Below the pieces are notes generated by a model. That model saw only the letters and a list, made by a program, of their open reading frames with translations, was not told the origin of the DNA and did no database searches. DNA of 64,000 bases, taken from contig NZ_CP135275.1 in assembly GCF_032302195.1 (NCBI RefSeq), positions 5,919,501 through 5,983,500 on the forward strand, given 5' to 3'. Within the stretch, counting starts at the first letter, position 1. Every line of letters starts with the position of its first letter. This DNA comes from Paenibacillus sp. MMS20-IR301. GTDB taxonomy: Bacteria; Bacillota; Bacilli; Paenibacillales; Paenibacillaceae. A program made the translations under genes and the position numbers. Positions 8,098 to 15,313 of the stretch are shown piece by piece.

Positions 8098-9936
8098 ATG
8101 CGTGATAATCTCCCAACGCGATTGGCAACATTTGATCAGGAAGAAGACAGTGTACTGAAATTTAAGCTCCTTGTCCCTAAGAGTAAATATCTGGTTCGCA
8201 CGGAATCGGGAGGTGATTATGGGGTTGACTTAATTCTCGAACTTAAAAAAAACCAATCTATGACTAATTTCCGAATACATATGCAGTTGAAAAGTAATTC
8301 AACGGGAAAGGTAAGCAACGGTGGTACTTTTGGGTTTTCAGTACCCGTCACTACGTTAAATTATCTGATGAACCAGCCGCGGTCTATCTTTGTTGTATAT
8401 GTAGAGAAGAGTAATTGCTTTCTATGGGAATGGGTTGCCGAAATCAATAAAGCCTGTGTAGATAAAGGTATAGAGTTATCAAGCACAAGCCAAAGAGAAG
8501 TGAAGCATGAGTTCCAGAGAGAACTTACTTATAAATCTTTTGACGAGATTTTTGATATGGTTATAACGCATGGGGATTTTACACGTGAGATATCCCTCCG
8601 CTTAATGAATGGTTTTGAAGTGGTTCCGGGCATTGGAGGACAAGTCGTTGATGCAATCGACTCTTTTAGAGAAGAATACGATCAGGCTCAGGAACTAGAG
8701 AAGGATTTTGAATTTGCGAAAGCTCTAGAAAAATATGACGCTCTATCTAAATTTCTCAGAACCGAGGGCATTTACGTAAAATGTGCTATTTTATCTGAAA
8801 ATGTAAATGATTATAAGAGAGCGATTAGTTATTGCGATAAAATATTAAATAACAATACTCGCCATTTCGAAGCAACCGTAATAAAAGGAACAAGTTTAGG
8901 ACAGTTAAGAAAATATAGGGAATCCATTACGGTTTTAGAGAAAGCCCTTTCGCTTGAAGAGAATTTCATTGTTCTTAATAATTTGGGATATTCATGGTGG
9001 ATGAACAACGATCCAGAGAAAGCGACTAAATACTATTTAAGAATCCTACAAATTGAACAGAGTGAAACAGTACAGACTCATATAAACTTGGCTCTCTGTT
9101 ATGATCAGATGTTTAATTTTTCTGAAGCCTTTCGACATATTAATATAGCTCTCAAAAATGATCCTTCAAGTTCTAAAGCCTTAGCGATTGTCGGCAAGTT
9201 TCATCGTTTTTTTGGCAGGCACGATATCGCAGAAAAGTATTTTAGGAGATCACTTGACATTAATCCACATAATTATGTAGCAATTTCGGGATTAGCTTTG
9301 ATTCTTGTTGAGAGAAGAGAAGATTTTGAAGCGGCACATTACTTTGGGATGTGGATGAAAGATTATGGACATACACTCTTCAAGGATAAACGAAAGAAAA
9401 AGCAAAATGTTATCATTGTAGATATGACGTGGAGAAGCTTTAAACCTATTCTGTTAAAGCAGCTTTCGAAAAGGAGATTTATGGTTAGTTTCGAAGATGG
9501 GGAGGAGCACCACCTTGAGGTTCAAAAAAAGGATTGGGTTGGAATCGGTGCCATATTAGAAAAGGATGAAGACGTGGAAACTCCTATAGTACCGTATTTA
9601 TTTAAAGTATACGAGCAAGAACAAGATGCCGTCCAGACCATTAAGCAAATATTGCAACAGGTTTCGTTAGCCCGATATGTTTTTATACCAGACACATATG
9701 TAGATGCAAATTCCAGTATACAAGTAATTATAAAGGAACTAGAAAAATCTGTTTTTTTCACGATCGTATTTAACGATTTCAGAATTACGGGTTCTACGAA
9801 TGCCTCAGACAAAGCCGGGTTTAAGCAATTTGTTAAATCATTTTCAACTTCAAAAGAGATTCAAATCCATATACGGGATGAAAATGAACGAAAAAATTTA
9901 ATTATCTGGGGCGTAAAAAATGTAACTATTTCTTAG
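8098..9936 (+). CDS. DUF4365 nuclease-like domain fused to TPR repeats
   Basis: A 612-residue protein. Residues 1-165 match the DUF4365 pattern, a restriction-endonuclease-like fold: GGDYGVDL at 38-45, then RIHMQLK at 59-65, giving D44...E48...Q63-x-K65 as a plausible active site. Residues about 190-440 are tandem TPR helices (for example at 240-275 and 345-410). The last 170 residues are not recognised. AGGAGA precedes the ATG. Stand-alone DUF4365 proteins are common in defence islands, and this gene lies between the HerA module and the AIPR gene. A nuclease effector with a TPR sensing or assembly part is inferred; no target can be named. Confidence 0.7.
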   Translation: MRDNLPTRLATFDQEEDSVLKFKLLVPKSKYLVRTESGGDYGVDLILELKKNQSMTNFRIHMQLKSNSTGKVSNGGTFGFSVPVTTLNYLMNQPRSIFVVYVEKSNCFLWEWVAEINKACVDKGIELSSTSQREVKHEFQRELTYKSFDEIFDMVITHGDFTREISLRLMNGFEVVPGIGGQVVDAIDSFREEYDQAQELEKDFEFAKALEKYDALSKFLRTEGIYVKCAILSENVNDYKRAISYCDKILNNNTRHFEATVIKGTSLGQLRKYRESITVLEKALSLEENFIVLNNLGYSWWMNNDPEKATKYYLRILQIEQSETVQTHINLALCYDQMFNFSEAFRHINIALKNDPSSSKALAIVGKFHRFFGRHDIAEKYFRRSLDINPHNYVAISGLALILVERREDFEAAHYFGMWMKDYGHTLFKDKRKKKQNVIIVDMTWRSFKPILLKQLSKRRFMVSFEDGEEHHLEVQKKDWVGIGAILEKDEDVETPIVPYLFKVYEQEQDAVQTIKQILQQVSLARYVFIPDTYVDANSSIQVIIKELEKSVFFTIVFNDFRITGSTNASDKAGFKQFVKSFSTSKEIQIHIRDENERKNLIIWGVKNVTIS

Positions 9937-10106
9937 GCAATTTGTCTCAAATCGTCGTTTCATAGATTAGAATTTTAGAAGATGAACTTTAGAATATGAA
10001 GGAACGCGACAGAACCCTTGCCGCGTATTTAAAAGGGGAGCGGTGAGCTTCGCAAAGCGATAAGCATCATTATATACTATTTTGAGTTCAGGCACCGACA
10101 TCGGCG

Positions 10107-10150
10107 TTCGCCCTACTTATGTTACGGTGAACCGTATCACAAGTGACGGC
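10107..10150. other. Internal att-like site with two opposed arms
   Basis: The left arm TTCGCCCTACTTATG (10107-10121) is the exact reverse complement of 4626-4640 at the rlmH junction. The right arm GAACCGTATCACAAGT (10129-10144) is a direct near copy of 4617-4632. Together the arms form an imperfect palindrome of about 45 bp centred on ACGGTGAACCGT. This fits a junction left by a second insertion. The rest of 9937-10291 holds only the hairpin at 10187-10221 and the 10-bp palindrome GGTGATCACC at 10250. Confidence 0.65.
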
Positions 10151-10186
10151 GAAAAGTCGGGGTGTTGGATATGGCAGGGGAGTGTG

Positions 10187-10221
10187 ACATAAGAATTTGC
10201 AGAGCCTCTGAGTTCTTATGT
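10187..10221. repeat. Stem-loop with 9-bp perfect stem
   Basis: ACATAAGAA pairs with TTCTTATGT around an inner AGAG/CTCT stem. There is no T-run, so it is not a simple terminator. It lies 40 bp from the internal att-like site and may belong to it. Confidence 0.5.
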
Positions 10222-10291
10222 TTCAGGAGTTCGTAGTTCTTTTTGATTAGGTGATCACCCATTATTTTCTAAAAATATGATATTATGAAGA

Positions 10292-10387
10292 ATGGGCAAT
10301 TGGTTTCGGATACAAGGCCATTACGAAGATATTGAAGATATTAATGAAGTTCGTCAATACAAGAACGTTATGCTGAATTACTGTTAA
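10292..10387 (+). pseudogene. Short ORF fragment sharing a motif with 11104-11232
   Basis: A 31-residue frame, MGNWFRIQGHYEDIEDINEV and so on, ends 20 bp before the next gene. Its EVRQ segment, and the DNA around it, recurs in the broken frame at 11104. Both look like pieces of one lost gene type. It could instead be a leader peptide of the gene at 10408. Confidence 0.3.
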
Positions 10388-10407
10388 TAGTAAAGGAGAC
10401 ATGAAGA

Positions 10408-10737
10408 ATGAAAGAAGACAATCGTGGAATTGCAATCTACCATGTAGTTAAAAGAAAAGAAGGGTTTGAGAAATCGGCGGAAATTTTGTTTACTTTAGTT
10501 AAGAATGCTCAAGAAAAATACCCAAACAAGAACAGAATGATTTACTTAGATATCGAGGGACATAAGAATAAAGATGGCGGCTTTGATCATGATTTGTTTG
10601 AATTGCAAAAAGAATTTATCCTTGGATTTTTAATGCAGTTTATATCAGAAGTAAGTATGCCATTGGGAAGATTTAAAAATGAAAATCAAAAAAATGATGT
10701 CCCAGATGGATTAAATATAATGCCTGCAAAGGATTAA
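10408..10737 (+). CDS. Unknown 109-residue island protein
   Basis: Not recognised. The ATG has AAAGGAGA 9 bp upstream and codon use matches the AT-rich island. The predicted protein is soluble and mixed alpha/beta: a basic N-terminal helix region, a strand MIYLDIEGH near 45-53, then a long amphipathic helix FELQKEFILGFLMQFI near 66-81 and a polar tail. It has no signal peptide or metal motif. It sits alone between the internal att-like site and the degraded stretch before the AIPR gene. A small antitoxin- or immunity-like role is possible, but nothing in the sequence proves it. Confidence 0.6.
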   Translation: MKEDNRGIAIYHVVKRKEGFEKSAEILFTLVKNAQEKYPNKNRMIYLDIEGHKNKDGGFDHDLFELQKEFILGFLMQFISEVSMPLGRFKNENQKNDVPDGLNIMPAKD

Positions 10738-11411
10738 TTGAAACAAGAATAACTACAGTGCATTCGAAAAGGGCATTAACTACGCGTAACACCCAATGCA
10801 CTATCGGCCATAGAGCCCTCGGTCGGTAGCAGTTATTTAAGGATTCAACAAGGCATTTCTGAAGCAGTAAAGCATTAACAACCGAACACAGTCGCCCACC
10901 TACCCGTATCAGTTGATGCGGGTGTCACTGTTGGTGGAGCAGTTTTCAAACGACTAGATTATTGGGGGATAACTCTAAAAGTGACGGCAAAAAAACTTGG
11001 TAGAAAAGTTCGTCTCGCCATATATTCGCCCTGTTATTGATCTTTGTGATGAAGGATAATTAACATAAAAATATGGCTAATAGGCTAGAACAGGCTATAT
11101 CGTGAAGTTCGTCAGTGTCAGAAACATTACTAAGAAATCTCCGCAGATGAGTACGAACAAATAAGGTTAACGCAATTTCTCACGGAAAAAACTGCTGAAA
11201 AAATGGAAGAACATAAACGAGATGAAAGTTAATTATAATCCATAGATAGAATTCAAAGCATATGCTTCAAAGTCAGACACCACTTAATACGCTTTCACGC
11301 ATTGGGCAATTTTTGCCTCGGTCCGACATAAATGCTTTACCTGTCGCGTAATGTTTAAGGCATCAAAATGCACAAAGTAAATAAATAACTAAATTTCAAG
11401 TTTTAATAATG
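10738..11411. other. Degraded non-coding stretch with coding remnants
   Basis: There is no intact gene in about 670 bp. Short frames interrupted by stops are visible, the clearest at 11104-11232 (plus strand). On the minus strand, from about 11370 down to 11281, a 29-codon frame reads HFDALNITRQVKHLCRTE. A GTGACGGC motif at 10981 resembles the one next to the internal att-like site. This is probably the scar of earlier insertions. Confidence 0.5.
11104..11232 (+). pseudogene. Broken coding remnant
   Basis: The frame reads EVRQCQKHY, a stop, then EISADEYEQIRLTQFL and ends EEHKRDES at TAA. The EVRQ start matches the fragment at 10292. No start codon or intact frame remains. Confidence 0.4.
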
Positions 11412-11420
11412 TGTTATAAT
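11412..11420 (+). promoter_or_regulatory. Extended -10 promoter of the AIPR gene
   Basis: TGTTATAAT is a perfect extended -10 (TG-N-TATAAT) 40 bp before the start codon. No good -35 is seen at 17 bp, as is usual for this class. Confidence 0.6.
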
Positions 11421-11459
11421 CCAAATATTACATGAGATGTGTTATGGGGGAGAAACAAT

Positions 11460-13211
11460 ATGGTCTTTATGGATAACTTTTTAGGTAGACAAGATTTAAT
11501 TAGTAAATATAAAGACAATGCTCTTTTATTATATTCTTTAGAGCTTCGTTTACAGTTAGAGGATATTCAAAGTGTTGCATCTGATGCTTTGACTGATGGA
11601 AATGATGATAAAAAGTGTGATCTTGTATATATAGATGAAGAAGAGGGTCTGGCAATAATTGCACAGGGTTATCATTCACAAAAAGATAGAAACTCCGCTC
11701 CAGCTAATAAAGCTTGCGATTTAAATACTGCAGTGACATGGTTGTTTAATGAAGACATTGAGAATCTGCCGTTAGATATAAGAGCCGCATCAATACAACT
11801 AAGACAAGCTATTAATGATGGGAAAATACATACCATTCAAATTTGGTATGTTCATAACTTACCAGAATCAAAAAATGTGTCTGATGAAATGAACGCAGTA
11901 AAGCTTTCGCTAATGAGCGCCCTAAAGTCATATACTGATAATCCAAAAGATATAAATGTAATTTCATTAGAAGTAGGTAAAGAGACTCTAAATAGATGGT
12001 ATAAATCTTCATCTGTTCCCATATTGGTAAATGATCCTTTTGAAATTAGCACCCCCAATGGAGGTTACCAAATAGTGGGAGATAACTGGACTAGTTATAT
12101 GACGGCTATTCCTCTAACTTTCTTATTTGATAATTATAAAAAATATAAAGATGACCTTTTCTCGTCTAACATTAGAGGATATTTAGGAAGTCTAAACAAA
12201 AAGAATAATATTAATAACGGTATTAAAAGGTCAGTAGAGAGCACACCTTCAAATTTTATGATTTATAACAATGGTCTTACAATTCTTGTTAATAATTTTG
12301 AAGAGGTTTCTATAAAAAATATTTCAGTGACAGGAATGTCAATTGTAAACGGGGCACAAACAACTGGAGCTATAGGATCTGTCCTTAACAGGCCGAGAGA
12401 GGATGCACTGGTTTCTGTAAGATTTATTAAATGCGATGATCCTAAAATACTCAGAGATATAATTGAATTTAATAATAAACAAAATGTGGTAGCCTCATCT
12501 GATTTTAGAAGTACTGATGAGATTCAGGACAATCTTAGAAGACAGTTTAATGAGATACGCAGTGTTGTATATCTCGGTGGGAGAAGAGGTGGAAGTGAGG
12601 ATAAGATTAAAAGATACTCGAATTTGATTCCTCATGATTTAGTAGCCCAATGTCTTTCTGCATTTCATCAAGATCCTAACACAGCATATAATAGAAAAAA
12701 GGAAATATGGGAAAATAATACTTTGTACTCGAGTATATTTTCAGAAAAAACTACAGCAAGGCACATGTTTTTCGTGTATTCACTATACCAAGCAATTGAG
12801 AAAAAGAAAGAGAATCTTAAACTGAATAAAACTAATCTGAGTACTACAGAGCAAGATATTTACGAATATTTGTCCGTTAGAGGTTCGACCTGGGTCCTAC
12901 TTGCTGCTATAGCAAGTAGTATGGATAATATATTAAATAAGCCACTGAGAGATCTCTTCGATTTAAAGTTCAAGCAGGAGATAACCTTTGAGGAGGCTGT
13001 ATTAATATGGGAACATCCTTTGGAAACAGCGCTTCCATTTGTAAGTTCATTGTTACCAGCTGTTAAAAACGGTGTAAAAACCAAAGATGTTATTAATAAT
13101 TCAGTAAAAGATTTTAAAGAAAAGACTGCTTCAATACTAAAACTTCTTTGGGCAACTCCAGGTTTGAAAATTAATTTTGAAGAATTTAGTAGTCGGACTG
13201 AGACTAACTAG
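11460..13211 (+). CDS. AIPR-family abortive-infection protein
   Basis: A 583-residue protein of the AIPR type (abortive infection phage resistance). The signature region is clear: NNGLTILVN near residue 270, VNGAQTTGAI near 296-305, and a conserved EFNNKQNVV segment near 340. The frame opens at GTG 11439, but the ATG at 11460 has GGGGGAG 7 bp upstream and is preferred. The N-terminal 200 residues, including a CDLVYIDEEEG strand near 55, may form a nuclease-like module, as proposed for some relatives. AIPR proteins occur in defence islands and with restriction genes; the mechanism is not established. It is monocistronic and closed by a long hairpin. Confidence 0.85.
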   Translation: MVFMDNFLGRQDLISKYKDNALLLYSLELRLQLEDIQSVASDALTDGNDDKKCDLVYIDEEEGLAIIAQGYHSQKDRNSAPANKACDLNTAVTWLFNEDIENLPLDIRAASIQLRQAINDGKIHTIQIWYVHNLPESKNVSDEMNAVKLSLMSALKSYTDNPKDINVISLEVGKETLNRWYKSSSVPILVNDPFEISTPNGGYQIVGDNWTSYMTAIPLTFLFDNYKKYKDDLFSSNIRGYLGSLNKKNNINNGIKRSVESTPSNFMIYNNGLTILVNNFEEVSIKNISVTGMSIVNGAQTTGAIGSVLNRPREDALVSVRFIKCDDPKILRDIIEFNNKQNVVASSDFRSTDEIQDNLRRQFNEIRSVVYLGGRRGGSEDKIKRYSNLIPHDLVAQCLSAFHQDPNTAYNRKKEIWENNTLYSSIFSEKTTARHMFFVYSLYQAIEKKKENLKLNKTNLSTTEQDIYEYLSVRGSTWVLLAAIASSMDNILNKPLRDLFDLKFKQEITFEEAVLIWEHPLETALPFVSSLLPAVKNGVKTKDVINNSVKDFKEKTASILKLLWATPGLKINFEEFSSRTETN

Positions 13212-13288
13212 AAATATAAAAAATTAATTCTGAGTCGTGTTCATTTCATAAAAGAAGTGTCTAGTTTTTTATAAGATGTGTGAATATT

Positions 13289-13352
13289 ATCCCCTTGGGT
13301 AGACAGTGGTAAATGCGTATATCCGCATCACTGTTTGTTCAAGGGGATTTAT
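13289..13352 (+). terminator. Long two-part terminator hairpin
   Basis: The outer stem ATCCCCTTG/CAAGGGGAT and inner stems ACAGTG/CACTGT and ATGCG/CGCAT stack into one long hairpin, followed by TTTATTT. Confidence 0.8.
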
Positions 13353-13403
13353 TTAAATCTATAAAGCGCGATTGTAGTTTTCTCGCGGTTAGAATAATAC
13401 GGT

Positions 13404-13423
13404 GAACCGTATCACAAGTAGGG
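13404..13423 (+). other. Distal att-like repeat of the rlmH island
   Basis: GAACCGTATCACAAGTAGGG repeats the rlmH 3' end (4617-4636) with two mismatches and shares GAACCGTATCACAAGT exactly with 10129-10144. It marks the right boundary of the island. Confidence 0.75.
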
Positions 13424-13590
13424 GCAAGTTTAAACTAAAGATTAGTAATGAATTTACGTGTGTTTTCTCTAAATAAGGTAATAAGCACGGTTTGTGAAGT
13501 AGTCAGACTTTTAGTAGAAATTAAATCCTTATTATTAACTTACTCAAAAATATCTTTTAACTGATCTACATTTATATCTACAATTTCTAG

Positions 13591-13719
13591 ATGCTTCAGG
13601 AAAAGAAAGATTTGATATTGGTTAAGTTGCTGACTCAATATGGTGCGGATGTGAGCGGGGGTTACAAACAGCTGTTACGTATTGTAGAGAAATGTGGTTC
13701 GGTTGTTGCTGTAGCGTGA
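13591..13719 (+). CDS. Possible 42-residue ORF or remnant
   Basis: The frame MLQEKKDLILVKLLTQYGAD and so on ends at TGA 13717-13719. It lacks a good ribosome site, and the minus strand is also open over much of it. It is probably a fragment. Apart from it, 13424-13829 holds nothing recognisable and is AT-rich. Confidence 0.25.
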   Translation: MLQEKKDLILVKLLTQYGADVSGGYKQLLRIVEKCGSVVAVA

Positions 13720-13829
13720 AAATTATTCACTATTAGAGATTTATAGATTGTTGTGATTGCTATCTATGAGGCGTCTTAATTTATATTGGGGGAACTATGG
13801 GGAATTCACAAAATATGCCCCGAAATAAC

Positions 13830-13875
13830 AATAAGAGCGGAACATAAGCTAACAGCTTCATGCCCTGCTCTTATT
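13830..13875 (-). terminator. Terminator of the XRE gene
   Basis: AATAAGAGC/GCTCTTATT encloses an inner AGCT/AGCT stem directly after the minus-strand stop. Confidence 0.6.
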
Positions 13876-13880
13876 TATAT

Positions 13881-14138
13881 TCACTCGTTTTCCTGCGCTT
13901 TCTCATACTCTATTTCAATCAGCTTGAAAAAATCAGACGGTTTGATTTTCAGCCCCTGGCAGAGATCAAATATTTTCGTGACAGAAGGCTCGTTTCTGCC
14001 AACCTCAATCATGGAAATATAGGATCGGTCGACGTTGCATTCATGGGCTAGATCTTCTTGGCTTAGACCTTGCTTGATACGTATAGCTTTAACGGTTTTT
14101 CCGATTATCTGCTTAATGATGTTGGACGGATCGCTCAA
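13881..14138 (-). CDS. XRE-family helix-turn-helix regulator
   Basis: An 85-residue single-domain Cro/CI-type repressor. The HTH spans about residues 13-66, with GLSQEDLAHECNVDRSYISM as the helix pair and EPSVTKIFDLCQGL after it. The start is TTG, with AAGGGG 9 bp upstream. It is divergent from a TPR-like gene, with an inverted repeat in between, so it may control that gene and itself. The C-terminus (residues 67-85) is acidic and may dimerise. Confidence 0.85.
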   Translation of the reverse strand: MSDPSNIIKQIIGKTVKAIRIKQGLSQEDLAHECNVDRSYISMIEVGRNEPSVTKIFDLCQGLKIKPSDFFKLIEIEYEKAQENE

Positions 14139-14159
14139 GGAAAATAACCCCTTTTAAGT

Positions 14160-14182
14160 CCATTATCAATCTGATATAATGG
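14160..14182. promoter_or_regulatory. Perfect inverted repeat, candidate XRE operator
   Basis: CCATTAT-N9-ATAATGG lies 22 bp upstream of the XRE start and contains TATAAT on the plus strand. The divergent gap 14139-14353 holds this and nothing else clear. Confidence 0.5.
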
Positions 14183-14353
14183 TCACAACAGATAAAGTAT
14201 TCAACAAAAAGTAAAATATATACATATTCTTACCTGTTCTGCACTCCTCTGTAGTTTCTCTATAATTCAAATTTACTCAACCCAAAACTTACCGCACAGA
14301 TAATGTACCTTCATAAAATAAAAATTATTCATAGTCTAAAGGAGGCTCTACCC

Positions 14354-15160
14354 GTGCGCCCTTCCTTTCTGAAATCATTCAACCTTGATGTTATTGTGGA
14401 GATGATAGAGATGGCTTGCCGACTGGAGAAATGGGACAAGGCCATTGAGACATCGGAGATTTTGTACGAATGTGTACAATGCCTGTATCAGGAGCAGCAA
14501 TATCGGAAGGCTAAGTCTTCGCCACTGTTAACAATCGAGCTTGAGCATCCACTGGTTTATTATTACGGATTCAGTTATCTGACTCGGGGAATGGCTTATC
14601 AAGAGAAGCGGGAGTATGGAGAAGCACGGGCATACATTGATAAATATGCCGAGTTGGGATGGTTAGAGGATTTAGGTGAGGACGGGCTGGAGGTTGTAGA
14701 GGAATTCCGATTTCTGGCCCAAGTGAACGGATATGCACTTGAGCTTCTGTCTGGCGGGGTGGGGGTTCTGACTTCTTATACTGCTTTTCTGCGAGAGAAT
14801 CCAGAAGAAGTACTGCCGGGATTGGATGTGATTCTGCAGGCTGCGCTGCGGTATGGGCTGGACGTGGACGAGTTGCTGATAATGTTCGCGGAGCATACAG
14901 CAGAATTCAGCACATATGAGGATGAGGGAAATCTAGAACACTTTTATCGCTTCACTCATCATTTGGCGCTGTATTATAAGCAGGCCGGAAGAATGATGGA
15001 AGCAATGGAGCAGATAGTGCAAGCTGTGAGACTAGCCTATCGGTCGGGGAATGAAAGTCACTCTACTAGAAGTCTGGCGCTCTTCGAATCGTTGCGCGAT
15101 TGGGCAACGGTGGAGCAGGTGAGCGAGGTTCAGGCGTTAATTAAGGGGCTAATACCGTGA
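14354..15160 (+). CDS. TPR-like helical protein paired with XRE regulator
   Basis: A 268-residue, probably all-helical cytoplasmic protein. The frame opens upstream at ATG 14303, but the GTG at 14354 has AAAGGAGG 8 bp before it and is chosen. Helix pairs resembling TPRs are seen near residues 10-45 (IEMACRLEKWDKAIETSEIL), 75-110 (GMAYQEKREYGEARAYIDKY) and 205-240. No enzymatic motif is present. In Bacillota, XRE and TPR proteins often act together or as one protein (Rap/NprR/PlcR-like), so a regulatory role with the divergent XRE gene is plausible but inferred. Confidence 0.65.
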   Translation: MRPSFLKSFNLDVIVEMIEMACRLEKWDKAIETSEILYECVQCLYQEQQYRKAKSSPLLTIELEHPLVYYYGFSYLTRGMAYQEKREYGEARAYIDKYAELGWLEDLGEDGLEVVEEFRFLAQVNGYALELLSGGVGVLTSYTAFLRENPEEVLPGLDVILQAALRYGLDVDELLIMFAEHTAEFSTYEDEGNLEHFYRFTHHLALYYKQAGRMMEAMEQIVQAVRLAYRSGNESHSTRSLALFESLRDWATVEQVSEVQALIKGLIP

Positions 15161-15313
15161 TGGATAAGAAAAAGAGCGTGGTGAGAATAACCTCTCTTTA
15201 TTGAATTTACATAAGATAGCGGAATCGCTTGAAGTTAATTTAGTTCAGTAACGGTACGTCAGCTAAGCTGATATACTTAGTCCATAAAGAGATGAACATG
15301 GAGTGATTAGGGG

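Larger units (their letters stand above)
4635..13423. mobile_element. SCC-like genomic island with defence cargo, probably composite
   Basis: The segment from the rlmH stop to the distal repeat copy is much more AT-rich than the flanks and has different codon use. It is bounded by near-identical direct repeats at 4617-4636 and 13404-13423. An internal site at 10107-10150 divides it into a part of about 5.5 kb (DUF4297-like gene, HerA, DUF4365-TPR) and one of about 3.3 kb (small unknown gene, decayed DNA, AIPR). No serine recombinase of the ccr type, integrase or transposase is present, so it would need help in trans to move. Boundaries and SCC analogy are inferred from the repeats. Confidence 0.75.

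Noticed and set aside
11250..11380. GC-richer patch in the island considered as an RNA gene
   Set aside because: No tRNA cloverleaf or stable long stem; reads better as a minus-strand coding remnant.
13867..14051. Plus-strand frames opposite the XRE gene
   Set aside because: Shadow of a clear HTH protein on the minus strand.
15160..15204. A 14-codon frame just after the TPR gene, considered as a Phr-like signal peptide
   Set aside because: Too short, no secretion signal, ribosome site 12 bp away and probable overlap with a weak terminator hairpin.
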